64,000 nt of DNA from Scylla paramamosain (taxonomy: Eukaryota; Arthropoda; Malacostraca; Decapoda; Portunidae): contig NC_087180.1 in assembly GCF_035594125.1 (NCBI RefSeq), forward strand, positions 13,911,615 through 13,975,614, in the 5' to 3' direction. The notes under the pieces are model-generated. The model did not search any database, was not told the DNA's origin, and worked only from the letters and a program-made list of their open reading frames with translations. Shown piece by piece: positions 46,410 through 57,854 of the stretch. A program made the position numbers and the translations under genes. Position 1 is the first letter of the stretch; every line of letters starts with the position of its first letter.

Positions 46410-46413
<4 letters not shown>
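45907..46413. other. Unique GC-richer DNA
   Basis: Contains short GGGAGGAACTGGGAGGAA-type direct repeats near 46105-46145. The forward frame 46076-46510 runs into the CT array; no domain recognised. Confidence 0.5.

Positions 46414-46489
<76 letters not shown>
46414..46489 (+). repeat. (TC)n microsatellite
   Basis: Uninterrupted, 38 units. Confidence 0.98.
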
Positions 46490-46492
<3 letters not shown>

Positions 46493-47266
46493 CGCTTTTT
46501 TGTCTCGTGATTATTTAGCTTTTCTCCTTTTGATGTCTGAAATCTTTCGAGCAGTTTCCTTGACCAGTGGTAGTAATGCGTTGCCTTGCACACTTGCTAC
46601 TCTCAAGGCAATTTCATCCTTTTTTTCACTATGTTTGGAAGAAAAGGGCAGTGACACGTGGTCCAGGTCCTTCAAGGATTCTTCTCAGAACTGATTCACA
46701 CCTTTCAATTCTGTTAATCGAAAAAGAAATGTGAAGACTAATGGCGTAACACTACTTATATATGTGCGTTAACTAGTCATTAATAACCCTAAAGTACTCG
46801 TATAAGAAAAAAAGTAAGACGGCACGTATGGTAAATATACATTATGTAAATACATGGAAATAGGTAGGTATATTTCATACAGGGACTGCCACGTGTAAGC
46901 TTGGTCGCTTCTTGCAGCTTCCCTTATTTCTTATGTTTTTTTATGTTCTAAACAATTCTGAAAGTAAAAAAAAAAAAATGCTTAATCTAAAAAGTAAAAA
47001 CACATAGCTAACATCACAAACTTAAACTTCAAACCATACACTAATTAAAGGGAGGAAGGAGAAAGATAATGTTTACACCTGTTTTTTTCACGCGTGTGGC
47101 TCAAGGGCAAGAAAGTGTTAAGAGCCTCGCCCAAGCAGCTCACTAAAGGCCGCAGGATGCCGCACCAAGACTCAAAACTCCTGCGTTGCTCTGAAAAGAA
47201 AGACACGAGAGAAAGAACCACCTTAGTTTACACGCCTCTGAACTGCCAGAAAAATATCCTCCCATT

Positions 47267-47269
<3 letters not shown>
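46490..47269. other. Unique non-genic DNA
   Basis: A12 near 46968; no gene recognised. Confidence 0.5.

Positions 47270-47352
<83 letters not shown>
47270..47352 (+). repeat. (TC)n microsatellite
   Basis: Uninterrupted, about 41 units. Confidence 0.98.
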
Positions 47353-47353
<1 letters not shown>

Positions 47354-47379
47354 AGCCAGCAAGAGACACGCTACTATTT

Positions 47380-47660
47380 CATTTTCTCTTCCTCCGCCTC
47401 CTCTTCTTCCTTCTGTTGCTCCTTCACCTCCTCTTCCTCTTCCTACTTTTCTTCTCCCTCCTCCTCCTATTCCTCCTCTATTTACATCATTCTCGACAAC
47501 CAACCCCACAAGAAAATCCTCCCTCCCCTCCTCCTCCTCTTCCTTTTCCGCCTCCTCCGCTTCCTCTTCCTTCTACACTCCCCCTCTCGCACTCCTTGTC
47601 CTTTAACACTAGCATCACTTCTTCCTCCTCCTCTTCACCTTCCCTTTCTTCCCTCATCAT
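47380..47660 (+). repeat. TCC-rich pyrimidine block
   Basis: Imperfect TCC/TTC triplets and C/T-rich DNA; strand bias reverses to purine after 47720. Confidence 0.85.
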
Positions 47661-48178
<518 letters not shown>

Positions 48179-48336
48179 AGGGGCAGGGGAGCAAAGAAGG
48201 AGATTGAGTAAGGTTTGAGAATGGCTGGGCGAAGGAAGGTGGTGATGGTGGTGGCCAGGATCCTTTGAGGTCATTGCAGAAAAGGCGTTAAATCCTTCCT
48301 TTTTTTTTCCCCCATTTCCGAGGGTTGGTGCAATTT

Positions 48337-48338
<2 letters not shown>

Positions 48339-48373
<35 letters not shown>
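48339..48373 (+). repeat. (TG)n microsatellite
   Basis: About 17 units; a short ACGC/ACAC tract follows near 48470-48492. Confidence 0.97.
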
Positions 48374-48375
<2 letters not shown>

Positions 48376-48624
48376 GCCATCCTTAGGTAAAAAATTGCAC
48401 AGTATTTTCTCCAGGAATTCTTGATTATGACGATATATCAGACACCCGTTCCCACGCCACTCTCGTTCGCGCACACACGTACGCACGCACGCTTTCAAGA
48501 GATGCAACTTTTGAAACTTTTGATGTAGTTAAAGAGAAAATGGCGATATCAACCACGTAAATTGTATTAAGAAGTAATAAAAAAAGAAGCACAATAATAG
48601 CACAGGATAGATCTCAAGACAGCG
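48374..48624. other. Unique non-genic DNA
   Basis: No recognised feature apart from the ACGC tract. Confidence 0.5.
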
Positions 48625-48905
48625 ACAAGGTGACGACGATACGATGAGAAAACAACAGCAAAAAAGAAAAAAAGACAAAACAGCGACAAAACAGCACAAA
48701 AACACCAGAAGACAAAACAAAAGTGAAACAGCACAAGACAACAATATGAAAGCACAGCAAAACAACGACAACAAGATAAAACAACGACAAAACAACAACA
48801 AAAAAAAAAAGACAAGATAAAACAACGACAAAACAACACAACAAAACAACGACAATAAGACAAAACTGACGACAAAACAACACAACAAAACAACAACAAG
48901 ACACT
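48625..48905 (+). repeat. Degenerate ACAAAACAACG minisatellite
   Basis: AAAACAACGACAAAACAACAC-type units of ~11 and ~22 bp fill the region; T is almost absent. Cys/Val/Leu-rich reverse frames across it are by-products. Confidence 0.88.
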
Positions 48906-49213
48906 CACCAATAACCACACACTAACACACACCACATCTCATCCCATGCCCCTTACACCATTCAAATATATAACACTTCTCTTTCCCCACCACACCACCT
49001 TTTCCTCCTTTCCCTTATACCTGAAGGAGACTGAGTTCAACCCTTAAACTACCCAGACACACTACCCCTGATCCTGACGCTGCAGAAGGCTGGCACCATC
49101 GTCAGGAGGGCTAAGTGCTTCCTCGTGTCCAGTGATGAAGCACGAGTCCAAACAACTGGTGCTGTGATAGTGACGGTGGTGAGGGACAGAAAGCTCCGAC
49201 TGACGGGTGAATG
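48906..49213. other. Unique non-genic DNA
   Basis: No recognised feature. Confidence 0.5.
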
Positions 49214-49248
49214 GATGGTGGTGGTGATGGTGGTGGTGGTGGTGGTGA
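49214..49248 (+). repeat. (GGT)n triplet array
   Basis: GGT with one GAT variant. Confidence 0.94.
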
Positions 49249-49311
49249 TAAGGAAAAAAATTAATATGATTACAAAGAAAAAAATCATCTTATACTACAA
49301 AAACGATCACA

Positions 49312-49412
49312 GATACTACAACTGGTGTTACTATGATTACTGTTGCTACTACTACTGTTACTATCTCTACTACTACTATTTTTACTACTACTGCTACTAC
49401 TATAACTACTTT

Positions 49413-49486
<74 letters not shown>

Positions 49487-49493
49487 TAATAAT

Positions 49494-49552
<59 letters not shown>

Positions 49553-49574
49553 TTATAATAATAACAATAATAGG
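49312..49574 (+). repeat. (TAC)n-(AAT)n compound array, ~260 bp
   Basis: TAC triplets, imperfect then pure (49412-49487), switch at 49486-49490 to AAT triplets to 49574. Confidence 0.97.
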
Positions 49575-49782
49575 AATAACATTTAACTAAATTCAGCAAT
49601 GTCTCTTCCACATGACTTTCATAAATCATTCTCTCTCTTTCTCTCAACAAAAATCTTGCGTAAAATATTGCATGTTTAGCACCGGCTTTTTAAAACATTT
49701 TTCACAGTTTTAGTACAACCGACACCCGAGGCAACACTGGCGCCGCGGGAAGCACACCACCAATTCTTTATAAATGTGAAAT
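49575..49782. other. Unique non-genic DNA
   Basis: No recognised feature. Confidence 0.5.
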
Positions 49783-49804
49783 AAAAAAAAAAAAAAAAAA
49801 AAAA
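49783..49804 (+). repeat. Poly-A run (22)
   Basis: Uninterrupted A22. Confidence 0.97.
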
Positions 49805-49871
49805 CACGGAAAAACGCCTTTTTGCCATATGATATAATTACCTTAATATAAATCAGTAGTATGATATTTTA

Positions 49872-50005
<134 letters not shown>

Positions 50006-50099
50006 CACAAGGGTGAATGGACAAGAAAACAAGTCTTTCATATAACAACAAAAACTTTCTGTACTACAAGTTTCACGGTTATAAAAGAAAGACTCAGGT

Positions 50100-51180
50100 G
50101 TTGTATAGAAGAGTGTAATTGAAAGGGTGTAGCGGCTTGGATACTGAAGTGTTTGCAAGGGAAGAGGAAAGGTGAAGGAAGGGGTAGGTGCAGGTAACAT
50201 TGTAAGGGAGGGAGAGTGGGAGAGACCGTTTGTACTGAAGCAACGTAAGGGAAAGGGAGTCTGAGAATGGGAAGATGTGGAAAGGGGTAAATAAAGGAAA
50301 GGTTTAGAAAGAGAAGATGTAAGGAGAGAGGCTTGGATAAAGGAAGAAAACGTTTATAATAGAGAAAGGGTGAAGTAATAGAAGGTGTAGAAAGAGAGGG
50401 AATTACGTATAGACTGATATATAATGGGATAGGTAAGGAAAGAAAATATGCTAAGGGGAAAAAAAGTCTAAAAAGGGAGAGTAACTGATGTGGTAGATAA
50501 AGGGAAAGAGAAAGTAGATAAAGACAAAAGAGGAATTTACATATGAGAAGAACACGAATACAATTAAACAGAAGTTAGCGACACACAATAAAGGAAAAGA
50601 AAAATGTACAACTGGAAAGGGAAAGAGGGAAAACAGGAAGTCAGGACCATACAATAAAAGGAGAAGAGAGGACGGAGAAAAGAGAGTATGAAGCGAGGTA
50701 GCATTAACAACAGGCAATAAAAGGAAGAGGGAATGCAGAGAAAAGTAAAACGAATCTGACAGAAGCGAGAGAAGAGAGGCATAAAGGAATAAGTACGTAG
50801 ATGAATGTAAAATTTATAAAAAGTGTACGGAAGAAAAAAAAAACATTGGAAGATAAAGGGAAGCGGGAATCTACGAGTGAAGAGGGTGAGTAGAAATAAG
50901 AAAAAGAATAAGAGTGTAAATGAACGAAAAAATACAAAGAGCAGTAAGAAATATGTATAAAAGATGCAGGTGGATAATAAAGGAAAGTGGGAATGTAAGA
51001 GAAATGAAAGTATAAGGAAATAAAATATAGAGAAATAAAAAATACAAGGAGACAAAATATATTAATGATGAACGAATAGGTACACACACAGATAGAGATA
51101 AAAATATGAATGAAGAGAATAGTGAATAGAAAGACAGATAGAGATGGAAGAATAGACACATGGGACAAAGAGGGAAAAAA
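50100..51180 (+). repeat. Purine-rich degenerate tandem DNA
   Basis: A/G-dominated. CAATAAAAGGAAGAGGGAATG-like words recur (about 50585, 50650, 50705, 50850, 50975), indicating an old ~60-130 bp repeat. Long reverse frames (up to 165 codons, Phe/Leu/Ser-rich) occur in more than one frame over the same DNA, as expected from composition. Confidence 0.7.
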
Positions 51181-51730
51181 AAATAACACTAAAGACAACA
51201 CAGAAAAGAGAAAAAAACTGTGGAGGAATGGAAAGTGTACATAGGATAAAAAGAAGGTAACAATTTAAGGATAAAAAGTACAGAGACCAGAAAAAAGAAC
51301 AGGGAAGAAAAGAATGAACAAACAGGTAAAACAAAATAACAGTAAAGACAACACAGAAAAACGAGAAAGGGACATAAGATATAAAAAAGAGTAAAGTGCA
51401 AAAACAGTACAGAGCGCAGAAAAAAGTCAAGCAAGGAAAGAATGAACAAATAGAAAATTAAAAGACAACACAGAGGAGAGAAAAGAGCTGGTGAGAAACA
51501 GAAATGTACATACAGGAAAAGAAAGTAAAAATTCAAGTATAAAAACATTACAGAACCCAGAAAAGAAAGGGGAAAAGGAATTAGCAGATAGGTAAATAAA
51601 ATAACAGCAAGGACAGCACAGAGAAGATAAAAACGCTGGGAAGAAACGAATGGTAAATGGTGAACAGAGTACAGACCCCAGAGAAAATAAAAAAGCAAGT
51701 GAGGAAGGAATGAACGGATAGGTACATACA
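51181..51730 (+). repeat. Purine-rich ~120-155 bp tandem array
   Basis: AAATAACA(G/C)TAAAGACAACACAGA-type starts at 51181, 51334, about 51455 and about 51599. Each proceeds through GGAAAAG..GTACA, AGTATAAAAA..TACAGA.CCAGA and GGAA..GAATGAAC.AATAGGTA. Four diverged copies. Confidence 0.88.
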
Positions 51731-52349
51731 TACGTGGAGGCCTAGTGGGTCGTGGCCAGCTGTGATAGGTCCATCAATAACCCAAAAGAGGCAGCAATAT
51801 CGACACTTTGAAAGGGGGAGCTAGTACGCGGTGATGAAGGGTGACGTATGGCCCTCACCCCCTCTCCCTCATCCCCTTCATCCACACCCTCACTGAGACC
51901 CTGCCTGACTCTCACGCGGCGACACCTTGACCTAGGACGGGCTTCTGACCTTCAGGTGGAGACATGTCGCTTAGCTTAACTGATAAGATGAGAGTAAGTG
52001 ATGATGGGTGACTGGAGGAGGGGAGAAGGAGGAAAAGGAGGGAGAGGAGGAGAGAAAAGGATTAATACTTTTTTTTAGAGAGGGGAAAATACAAGGAAGA
52101 AAAGGAAGAAGAGGAGGAGGAAAGATGATATGAGCAGGATAGGGTTGCAGGGCAGAAAAGAATGAATATATATTTAGTAAGGAAAGAAAAAAATTAAAAA
52201 GGGGGAATTAGTAGAGATGTGTTTTTGCATTTTCGTTTTGTTTATTTCTACTTTATTTTCTATTTTCACGAATAAAGCGAGGATTTGTGACTGGGTTTTG
52301 AATGACAGGTAATCAACGAGGGAAAATTTCACTGGTGCCTTGTTTATCA
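51731..52349. other. Unique then purine-rich DNA
   Basis: Balanced unique sequence to 51990, purine-rich 52005-52140, T-rich near 52225. No gene. Confidence 0.5.
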
Positions 52350-52350
52350 C

Positions 52351-52435
<85 letters not shown>
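52350..52435 (+). repeat. (CT)n with regular CC breaks
   Basis: CT blocks broken by three single extra C (CTCC) at about 52365, 52386 and 52409, spaced about 21-23 bp apart. Confidence 0.95.
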
Positions 52436-52504
52436 GTTAATCAGCATTACCTGGATAAATTATGGTAAAAAGCCTAGACACTTAGAATGCTTTATGTCTC
52501 TTAA

Positions 52505-52507
<3 letters not shown>

Positions 52508-52549
<42 letters not shown>
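52508..52549 (+). repeat. (AC)n microsatellite
   Basis: About 21 units. Confidence 0.97.
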
Positions 52550-52551
<2 letters not shown>

Positions 52552-52600
52552 ATTTGTCTCAATAAGTAAAATAAGTTAATAAGTAATGTTAATGCTGGCC

Positions 52601-52601
<1 letters not shown>

Positions 52602-52675
<74 letters not shown>
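52602..52675 (+). repeat. (ATA)n microsatellite
   Basis: About 24 uninterrupted units. Confidence 0.98.
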
Positions 52676-52676
<1 letters not shown>

Positions 52677-52748
52677 GTAAAAGGTAAAAAAGGCGACCAG
52701 CAAAATCCGGAGCTTGAATCTGGCGAATTTTCCTCAGATTTACCACTA

Positions 52749-52801
52749 TTTTTTTTTTTTTTTTTTATTTCTCTCCCTACCTCTTTCCTTTTTCCATTCA
52801 T

Positions 52802-52878
<77 letters not shown>
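52749..52878 (+). repeat. Poly-T and (TC)n
   Basis: T18 (52749-52766), then (TC)n 52806-52878, about 36 units. Confidence 0.97.
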
Positions 52879-52882
<4 letters not shown>

Positions 52883-53316
52883 GCAAAATAATCACCTAAT
52901 AGCCGCTAGAAAAGTTTTAATTCGTTTTTGAAGAAAGATATGGCCCTAAATTTCTCAGGCGTTTCCTTTCTCTTTCTCGTTTTCCTTGTCTTTTGTAAAA
53001 ATTCCCTTCACTACTCTCCACGCATACGTCCAGGCATTATTCTTTCCAAACAATAAATAACACCCACAACAAATAGCCCTTGTACCTGACAGAAATACTC
53101 ATAGATCTTGGTATTATTCTTTTTTTTTTTCTGTTTCTTCCACTTGTTATTTATTTCCTTCTCCTTTTTTTTTCTTTTTTTTTTACTTTAATTTCTCTCA
53201 GTCCAGGTGTTGCGTTAATGCCCGCGTGTTTTTTTTTTCTTTCTTTTTTTTTTTTTTTTGCATTTTCAGGTTCTTGTATCATTAGTTTTCCTTCTTATTG
53301 CACTTTTATTCTTTAC
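52879..53316. other. T-rich unique DNA
   Basis: Several T8-T17 runs between 53118 and 53262. No gene. Confidence 0.55.
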
Positions 53317-53660
53317 TTAAGGTTTATTCGTTTCTAAGGACAATGTGCGGGCATATAAAATTTACTGGTTGTTCTACATTAGAGAAAAAAGAAAATTAAA
53401 GGAAGGGTTGGCAACACACATGGGGACTACGTACAACACACACATTTAAGGCACTACGTACAACACACACATAACGAAAATTAAAGGAAGAATTGGCAGC
53501 ACACATGACACTACGCACAACACACACATTAAGGTTTTATTCGTTACTGAGGATAACATGAAGACAATTCACTGGTTGTTGCACAGTAGAGAGAAGAGGA
53601 AATCAAAGGAAGGATTGGATGCAACACACACGAATACTACGTACAACACAAACATCACAG
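53317..53660 (+). repeat. ~212-bp tandem duplication, nested repeat
   Basis: TTAAGGTTTATTCGTT..GAGGA begins at 53317 and again at 53529 (period 212). Both copies pass through TTCACTGGTTGTT..AGAGA..GAAA, AAAGGAAG..TTGG and CTACGTACAACACACACA. Between them the 3' part (AAATTAAAGGAAG to CTACG.ACAACACACACAT) is present an extra time, so CTAC(G)TACAACACA occurs four times. Confidence 0.88.
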
Positions 53661-53694
53661 CAAACACTAGATATTTAGTTCACAGACGAGGGGA

Positions 53695-53785
53695 AATACA
53701 ACATACAGATCGCCACATAACAAACACAACACAGCACATACTCGTACAACACAACACAACACAACACGTAAACACATCTCAATAC
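53695..53785 (+). repeat. Degenerate ACAACAC tract
   Basis: AACAC pentamers and ACAACA words. Confidence 0.8.
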
Positions 53786-53814
53786 AACAGAGGAAACCCA
53801 CGTTAAAACAAAGA

Positions 53815-53992
53815 TAACTTATTATAGCGTTAAAACACCTGAGGACGATGTACAAGTGAGAAAACGTTAAGAAAAGCAACTAAAGACAACATTCAAGGCG
53901 AAAAAAAACGATAAAGAAAGCAAATTAAAACGTTCAGGCCGAGGAAAACGTTAAGAAAAGCAACTGAAGAGAACACTGAACTAGGAAACGTT
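53815..53992 (+). repeat. ~42-bp tandem array (AAAACGTTAAG)
   Basis: GAAAACGTTAAGAAAAGCAACT starts at 53860 and 53944, with a diverged copy near 53899 between (84 = 2 x 42). A related GCGTTAAAACACC segment precedes. AACGTTAA words continue to about 54110. Confidence 0.8.
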
Positions 53993-54507
53993 TAAATGGA
54001 TGCAGGGAAACTGGGTCGCCGGTCCACGCACAAGCACGAGACCCAAGAACATCAGCTGGTTAAAGGAGTAAACGTTGAACACAGCAACGTTAATCGTGTG
54101 TGGACGTTAATCAGCATAAACTATCATTACTAGGAGTGGGAGGGGGAAAGAGGGAGAGCGGGAGAGTCCAAGGTTATTTACGAGGGCGGCCATTATGAGG
54201 AGCGGGAGGAAATACGAGCGGAATTCCCCGTTCAGTGGCTCGTTTCAGAGGGCGTAACTTCTTCCCCCTCGCTGAGAATTACGGCGCGGCGCGAGTCTGG
54301 CGAGTGATATTGAAGCTCCTCTCGTTTTATCGCCACACCTCATGCGGTTTTATCACGATTGTTACTGCTGTCACTTTGTACTATTTTTTTTTTAATTATT
54401 ACCTCTCGTTGTTACTATTCCTACTGCTGGTTGTGTCGCGTCTACTGGTATTATTGCATTTGCATATATGACTACTACTATTGTTACTGGCATTGTTGCT
54501 CATACTT
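53993..54507. other. Unique CpG-containing DNA
   Basis: Balanced sequence with CpG-rich 54220-54310 and T-rich 54380-54430. No gene recognised. Confidence 0.5.
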
Positions 54508-54610
54508 CTGCTGCTACTACTGTATTATTGCTACTACTATTACTATTACTACTACTACTACTACGACTACTTAAATTGTCTTTTTCCCCTCCTCCTCCTT
54601 CTCTTTCTTT

Positions 54611-54672
<62 letters not shown>
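54508..54672 (+). repeat. Two (TAC)n arrays
   Basis: Imperfect 54508-54572 and pure 54610-54672, separated by a CT-rich spacer. Confidence 0.96.
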
Positions 54673-55163
54673 TAAAAGAAACACGTACCACTGTCAAACT
54701 GATTAAGGATTTTTCTTTAACACTCCATACATGATTATTTAAATCCCCCTTGTAGTGTAACACCACGAAATCATTTACATAACAATCCTTTTACACCTTC
54801 CACGTTTTCACCTGCCATTCATTTTCACCCACACCGCCGCCATGGCATTTACCTGGTTACCTGCCTGGCTGTCCTCGCATAAGCCTTTGATCCCTTTCCA
54901 CCCTTATTCCGGGCATTTACATATCATTCAGTACCGAATCACCACTTCTGAGGCACCGCAAGCGTTCCCTCACCCTCCCTCCTGCTACCGCCAGCCTTGG
55001 AATGTTTGTCCTATTTCTCCACTGGCAGTTACCCGCCCCATTCCTCCCTGGAGCACTTCGCGGGGCGGCGTGGCGTTCATGCTGTCTCTGTATCTCTTTC
55101 CGCTGTCTCAGTAACGGGGCCACACTGGGAGGGAAATGGGCGTGTGCGTGCGTGTGTCTGTGT

Positions 55164-55164
<1 letters not shown>
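54673..55164. other. Unique GC-richer island
   Basis: Non-repetitive ~370 bp (54770-55135). A 90-codon frame opens at 54842 in the context GCCGCCATGG, but its translation matches no domain I know. Low support for a gene. Confidence 0.4.

Positions 55165-55229
<65 letters not shown>
55165..55229 (+). repeat. (AG)n microsatellite
   Basis: Uninterrupted, about 32 units. Confidence 0.98.
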
Positions 55230-55232
<3 letters not shown>

Positions 55233-55310
55233 TGACTAGACAGACAGGCAGGCAGACAGACAGGCAGACAAGCAGAGACAGACAGTTGGGCAAAAAAGAC
55301 AAATAGACAG
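55233..55310 (+). repeat. (CAGA/CAGG)n tetranucleotide tract
   Basis: GACAGACAGGCAGGCAGAC-type tetramers, imperfect. Confidence 0.92.
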
Positions 55311-55628
55311 AGGCACAGACACAGACATCACGCACAAGCAAAAAATATAGTGAAAGACAGACGAAAAAGACAAACAGACAAGGGAGTTGTAGTAGGAACG
55401 AAAGAAGGAAATCAGAAGAAGGGAGGGAGGGAGGGGACGGAAGGAGGTGGTAAGGGAGGGAGAGAAGTGGGGGTGGAGGGGAAGGAGAGAGGGAATGAGG
55501 GAGAAATGGATTCAAGGATTTAAGCCATGATTGGTTCTCGGGGTGAGGGGGGATGAGAGGCACTAACTTAATGTCATATTCCAATCTTTTCTAATCTTTT
55601 CCTGAACCTCCTTCATTTCTTTTTTTTT
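55311..55628 (+). other. Purine-rich non-genic DNA
   Basis: GACAGAC words then GGAGGGAGG words; no gene. Confidence 0.6.
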
Positions 55629-55696
55629 CTTCTCCTCCTCTTCCTCCTCCTCCTCCTCCTCCTTCTCCTCCTGCTCCTCCTCCTCCTGCTCCTCCA
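55629..55696 (+). repeat. (TCC)n imperfect array
   Basis: TCC triplets with TTC/TGC variants. Confidence 0.93.
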
Positions 55697-55754
55697 TCAT
55701 TTATCATTTCTGCAGTTTAGCGCCACTCCTTCCTCGTTTTTCTCTGATTAAACA

Positions 55755-55786
<32 letters not shown>

Positions 55787-55817
55787 TAATAATAATAATA
55801 ATAATGATAATAATAAT
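55755..55817 (+). repeat. (AAT)n imperfect array
   Basis: AAT units with AAC and GAT breaks. Confidence 0.95.
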
Positions 55818-56106
55818 TTTTTTCTATCATGGCAAACAACAGCAATGATAACTAATAACTGCTACTGTTACTACTATTAACGTAACCTAAATGAGTAATT
55901 AGGGCGGATTGTATAGAGAAAAAAATGGATAGCAGAAGAGTTGATGGTTGATAACGAGGCTATACGTGTAACTGCGTGCTATTATTAGTAAGGGAAATGG
56001 ATTGAAGTAAACAAGTCTTCTTCCCACCAATCTCTGTCTCTCTGGCTACGTGACATAACTTTCATTCAAGTTTACTCTCTTTTTTATTTTCCCCTTTGAA
56101 TGACTT

Positions 56107-56108
<2 letters not shown>
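55818..56108. other. Unique non-genic DNA
   Basis: No recognised feature. Confidence 0.5.

Positions 56109-56177
<69 letters not shown>
56109..56177 (+). repeat. (CT)n microsatellite
   Basis: About 34 units. Confidence 0.98.
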
Positions 56178-56179
<2 letters not shown>

Positions 56180-56357
56180 GTGAATAACTAATAGACCCCT
56201 CCAGGCAACAGTAGAAGCTTTACCCAAGACCAAATCCTTGTCCCCGTCACCCCGCCCCTTCTTCCTTACCACCGCGCCCTCAGACCTGCCCGCCAGCAAG
56301 CCATTCACCATTCACTCTCCTCACCACGGTCCTTTTCATCACCACTAACTGAGGCCA

Positions 56358-56461
<104 letters not shown>

Positions 56462-56622
56462 CATTTCTTATAAGAGGTGGCATGACTTAATTTTATGGCT
56501 AATTAAGAGTTTTATTGTTAAATTTCTATATTTATTTATTTCTGGCATTTATTTTCATTCTTCTCCTTCAATTATTCATCCTCAGAAACAAAGATGATCA
56601 CAAAAAGAAAAGGAATAGAGTA

Positions 56623-56627
<5 letters not shown>

Positions 56628-56713
<86 letters not shown>
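56628..56713 (+). repeat. (AC)n microsatellite
   Basis: Uninterrupted, 43 units. Confidence 0.98.
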
Positions 56714-56717
<4 letters not shown>

Positions 56718-57090
56718 CCCTCACCTTTACATACTCCTAAGCCAAGCCACCTTTACAGCGTCGCCTTATCACCAGCTTATCTCACAACCTTCCAGCCCTC
56801 CCACCTGGTCTCCGTCGCAGTCTCATTATTCGAGCTAAATGGTACAAGGGAGTCTCGGGGGAAGTAGCCAGGTAGTGAAAGCTTCCTCTGGTTTACCTGC
56901 GCTATCGGTGTACAGGGAAAGGCGGGAGTTTGCACAGGAAGGCCAGGGAGGAAGGGTAATAGAAGTAGCAGAGAGGAATGAGACGGTGGTGGATTTGTGC
57001 TGATGGCCTTGGATTAGCTAATGCGAGTACGTGTACGTGTAGTAGCAATTTGGACCACAAAATAACGTTTTTCTATGTTTCTCACACAGT
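56714..57090. other. Unique non-genic DNA
   Basis: Mixed composition; no recognised feature. Confidence 0.5.
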
Positions 57091-57136
57091 TACACACAGA
57101 CAGTCAAGCAGACAAAACAGAATAATACAACCAAAA

Positions 57137-57231
<95 letters not shown>

Positions 57232-57380
57232 AAAGATAAAACAAAGAAACAGACAAAACAGATAACAGGCATCCAGACAGACAAACAATTTTAGACATAC
57301 AGCCACACACACACAAACACCCAAGCAGACAAATAAAATAACACGACCAAACAGAGACAGACACACAGCAAAGAAAAAAA
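57091..57380 (+). repeat. CAGACA-type duplication around (CA)n
   Basis: A (CA)n of 47 units (57138-57231) is flanked by related segments: AAGCAGACAAA.CAGAATAATACAACCAAA before it and AAGCAGACAAATAAAATAACACGACCAAA (about 57323-57351) after it. This suggests a ~225-bp duplication with the microsatellite inside. Confidence 0.8.
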
Positions 57381-57469
57381 AAACAAAAGACGACCAAATT
57401 AAGACGGTATTTCTGCCTCGACACAATTCCCAAACAAGTCGTGTTCCTCCTCACCAGAATGAGAGCGAG

Positions 57470-57522
57470 CACCAATCACTGACTCCGGCCTTGCTGATTG
57501 GCTGAGTCTCCCCCTGACGTCA
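57470..57522. promoter_or_regulatory. CCAAT/ATTGG pair, AP-1-like, CRE cluster
   Basis: CCAATCA (57472) and its complement TGATTGG form a 7-bp inverted repeat with a 16-base spacer. TGAGTC (57503) and a palindromic CRE, TGACGTCA (57515-57522), follow within 25 bases. This density of promoter-type words is unusual for the window, but no gene is recognised beside it. Confidence 0.35.
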
Positions 57523-57785
57523 TGAGGGACAAAGGGACGGCAGCTGAGTTTGGAAAATCCGTCGATAAAGGATAAGACTTTCTGCAACCCGAAGGAGTGA
57601 AAATATTTTAGGCCGAGTGAGCAGTGTTGTTGGCGTGACCTTGGGGGCGTTAGGGAGAGTGACGGGGAGGTAAAAAAAAAAGGCGAAAAAGGGGAAGAGG
57701 GCGAAATGAAATGGGTTGGGAAGTGAGTATTGGTGAGGAATGGTGACTGATGGGTAAGAATGAGGTATATGGGATTAGCCAGGTA

Positions 57786-57788
<3 letters not shown>
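57523..57788. other. Unique then purine-rich DNA
   Basis: No gene recognised. Confidence 0.5.

Positions 57789-57849
<61 letters not shown>
57789..57849 (+). repeat. (AG)n microsatellite
   Basis: About 30 units. Confidence 0.98.

Positions 57850-57854
<5 letters not shown>

Noticed and set aside
50564..51731. Long hydrophobic reverse-strand frames (163-180 codons) resembling membrane proteins
   Set aside because: They lie over purine-rich tandem repeats and are open in more than one frame. Phe/Leu/Ser richness follows from polypyrimidine complement, and no conserved motif is visible.
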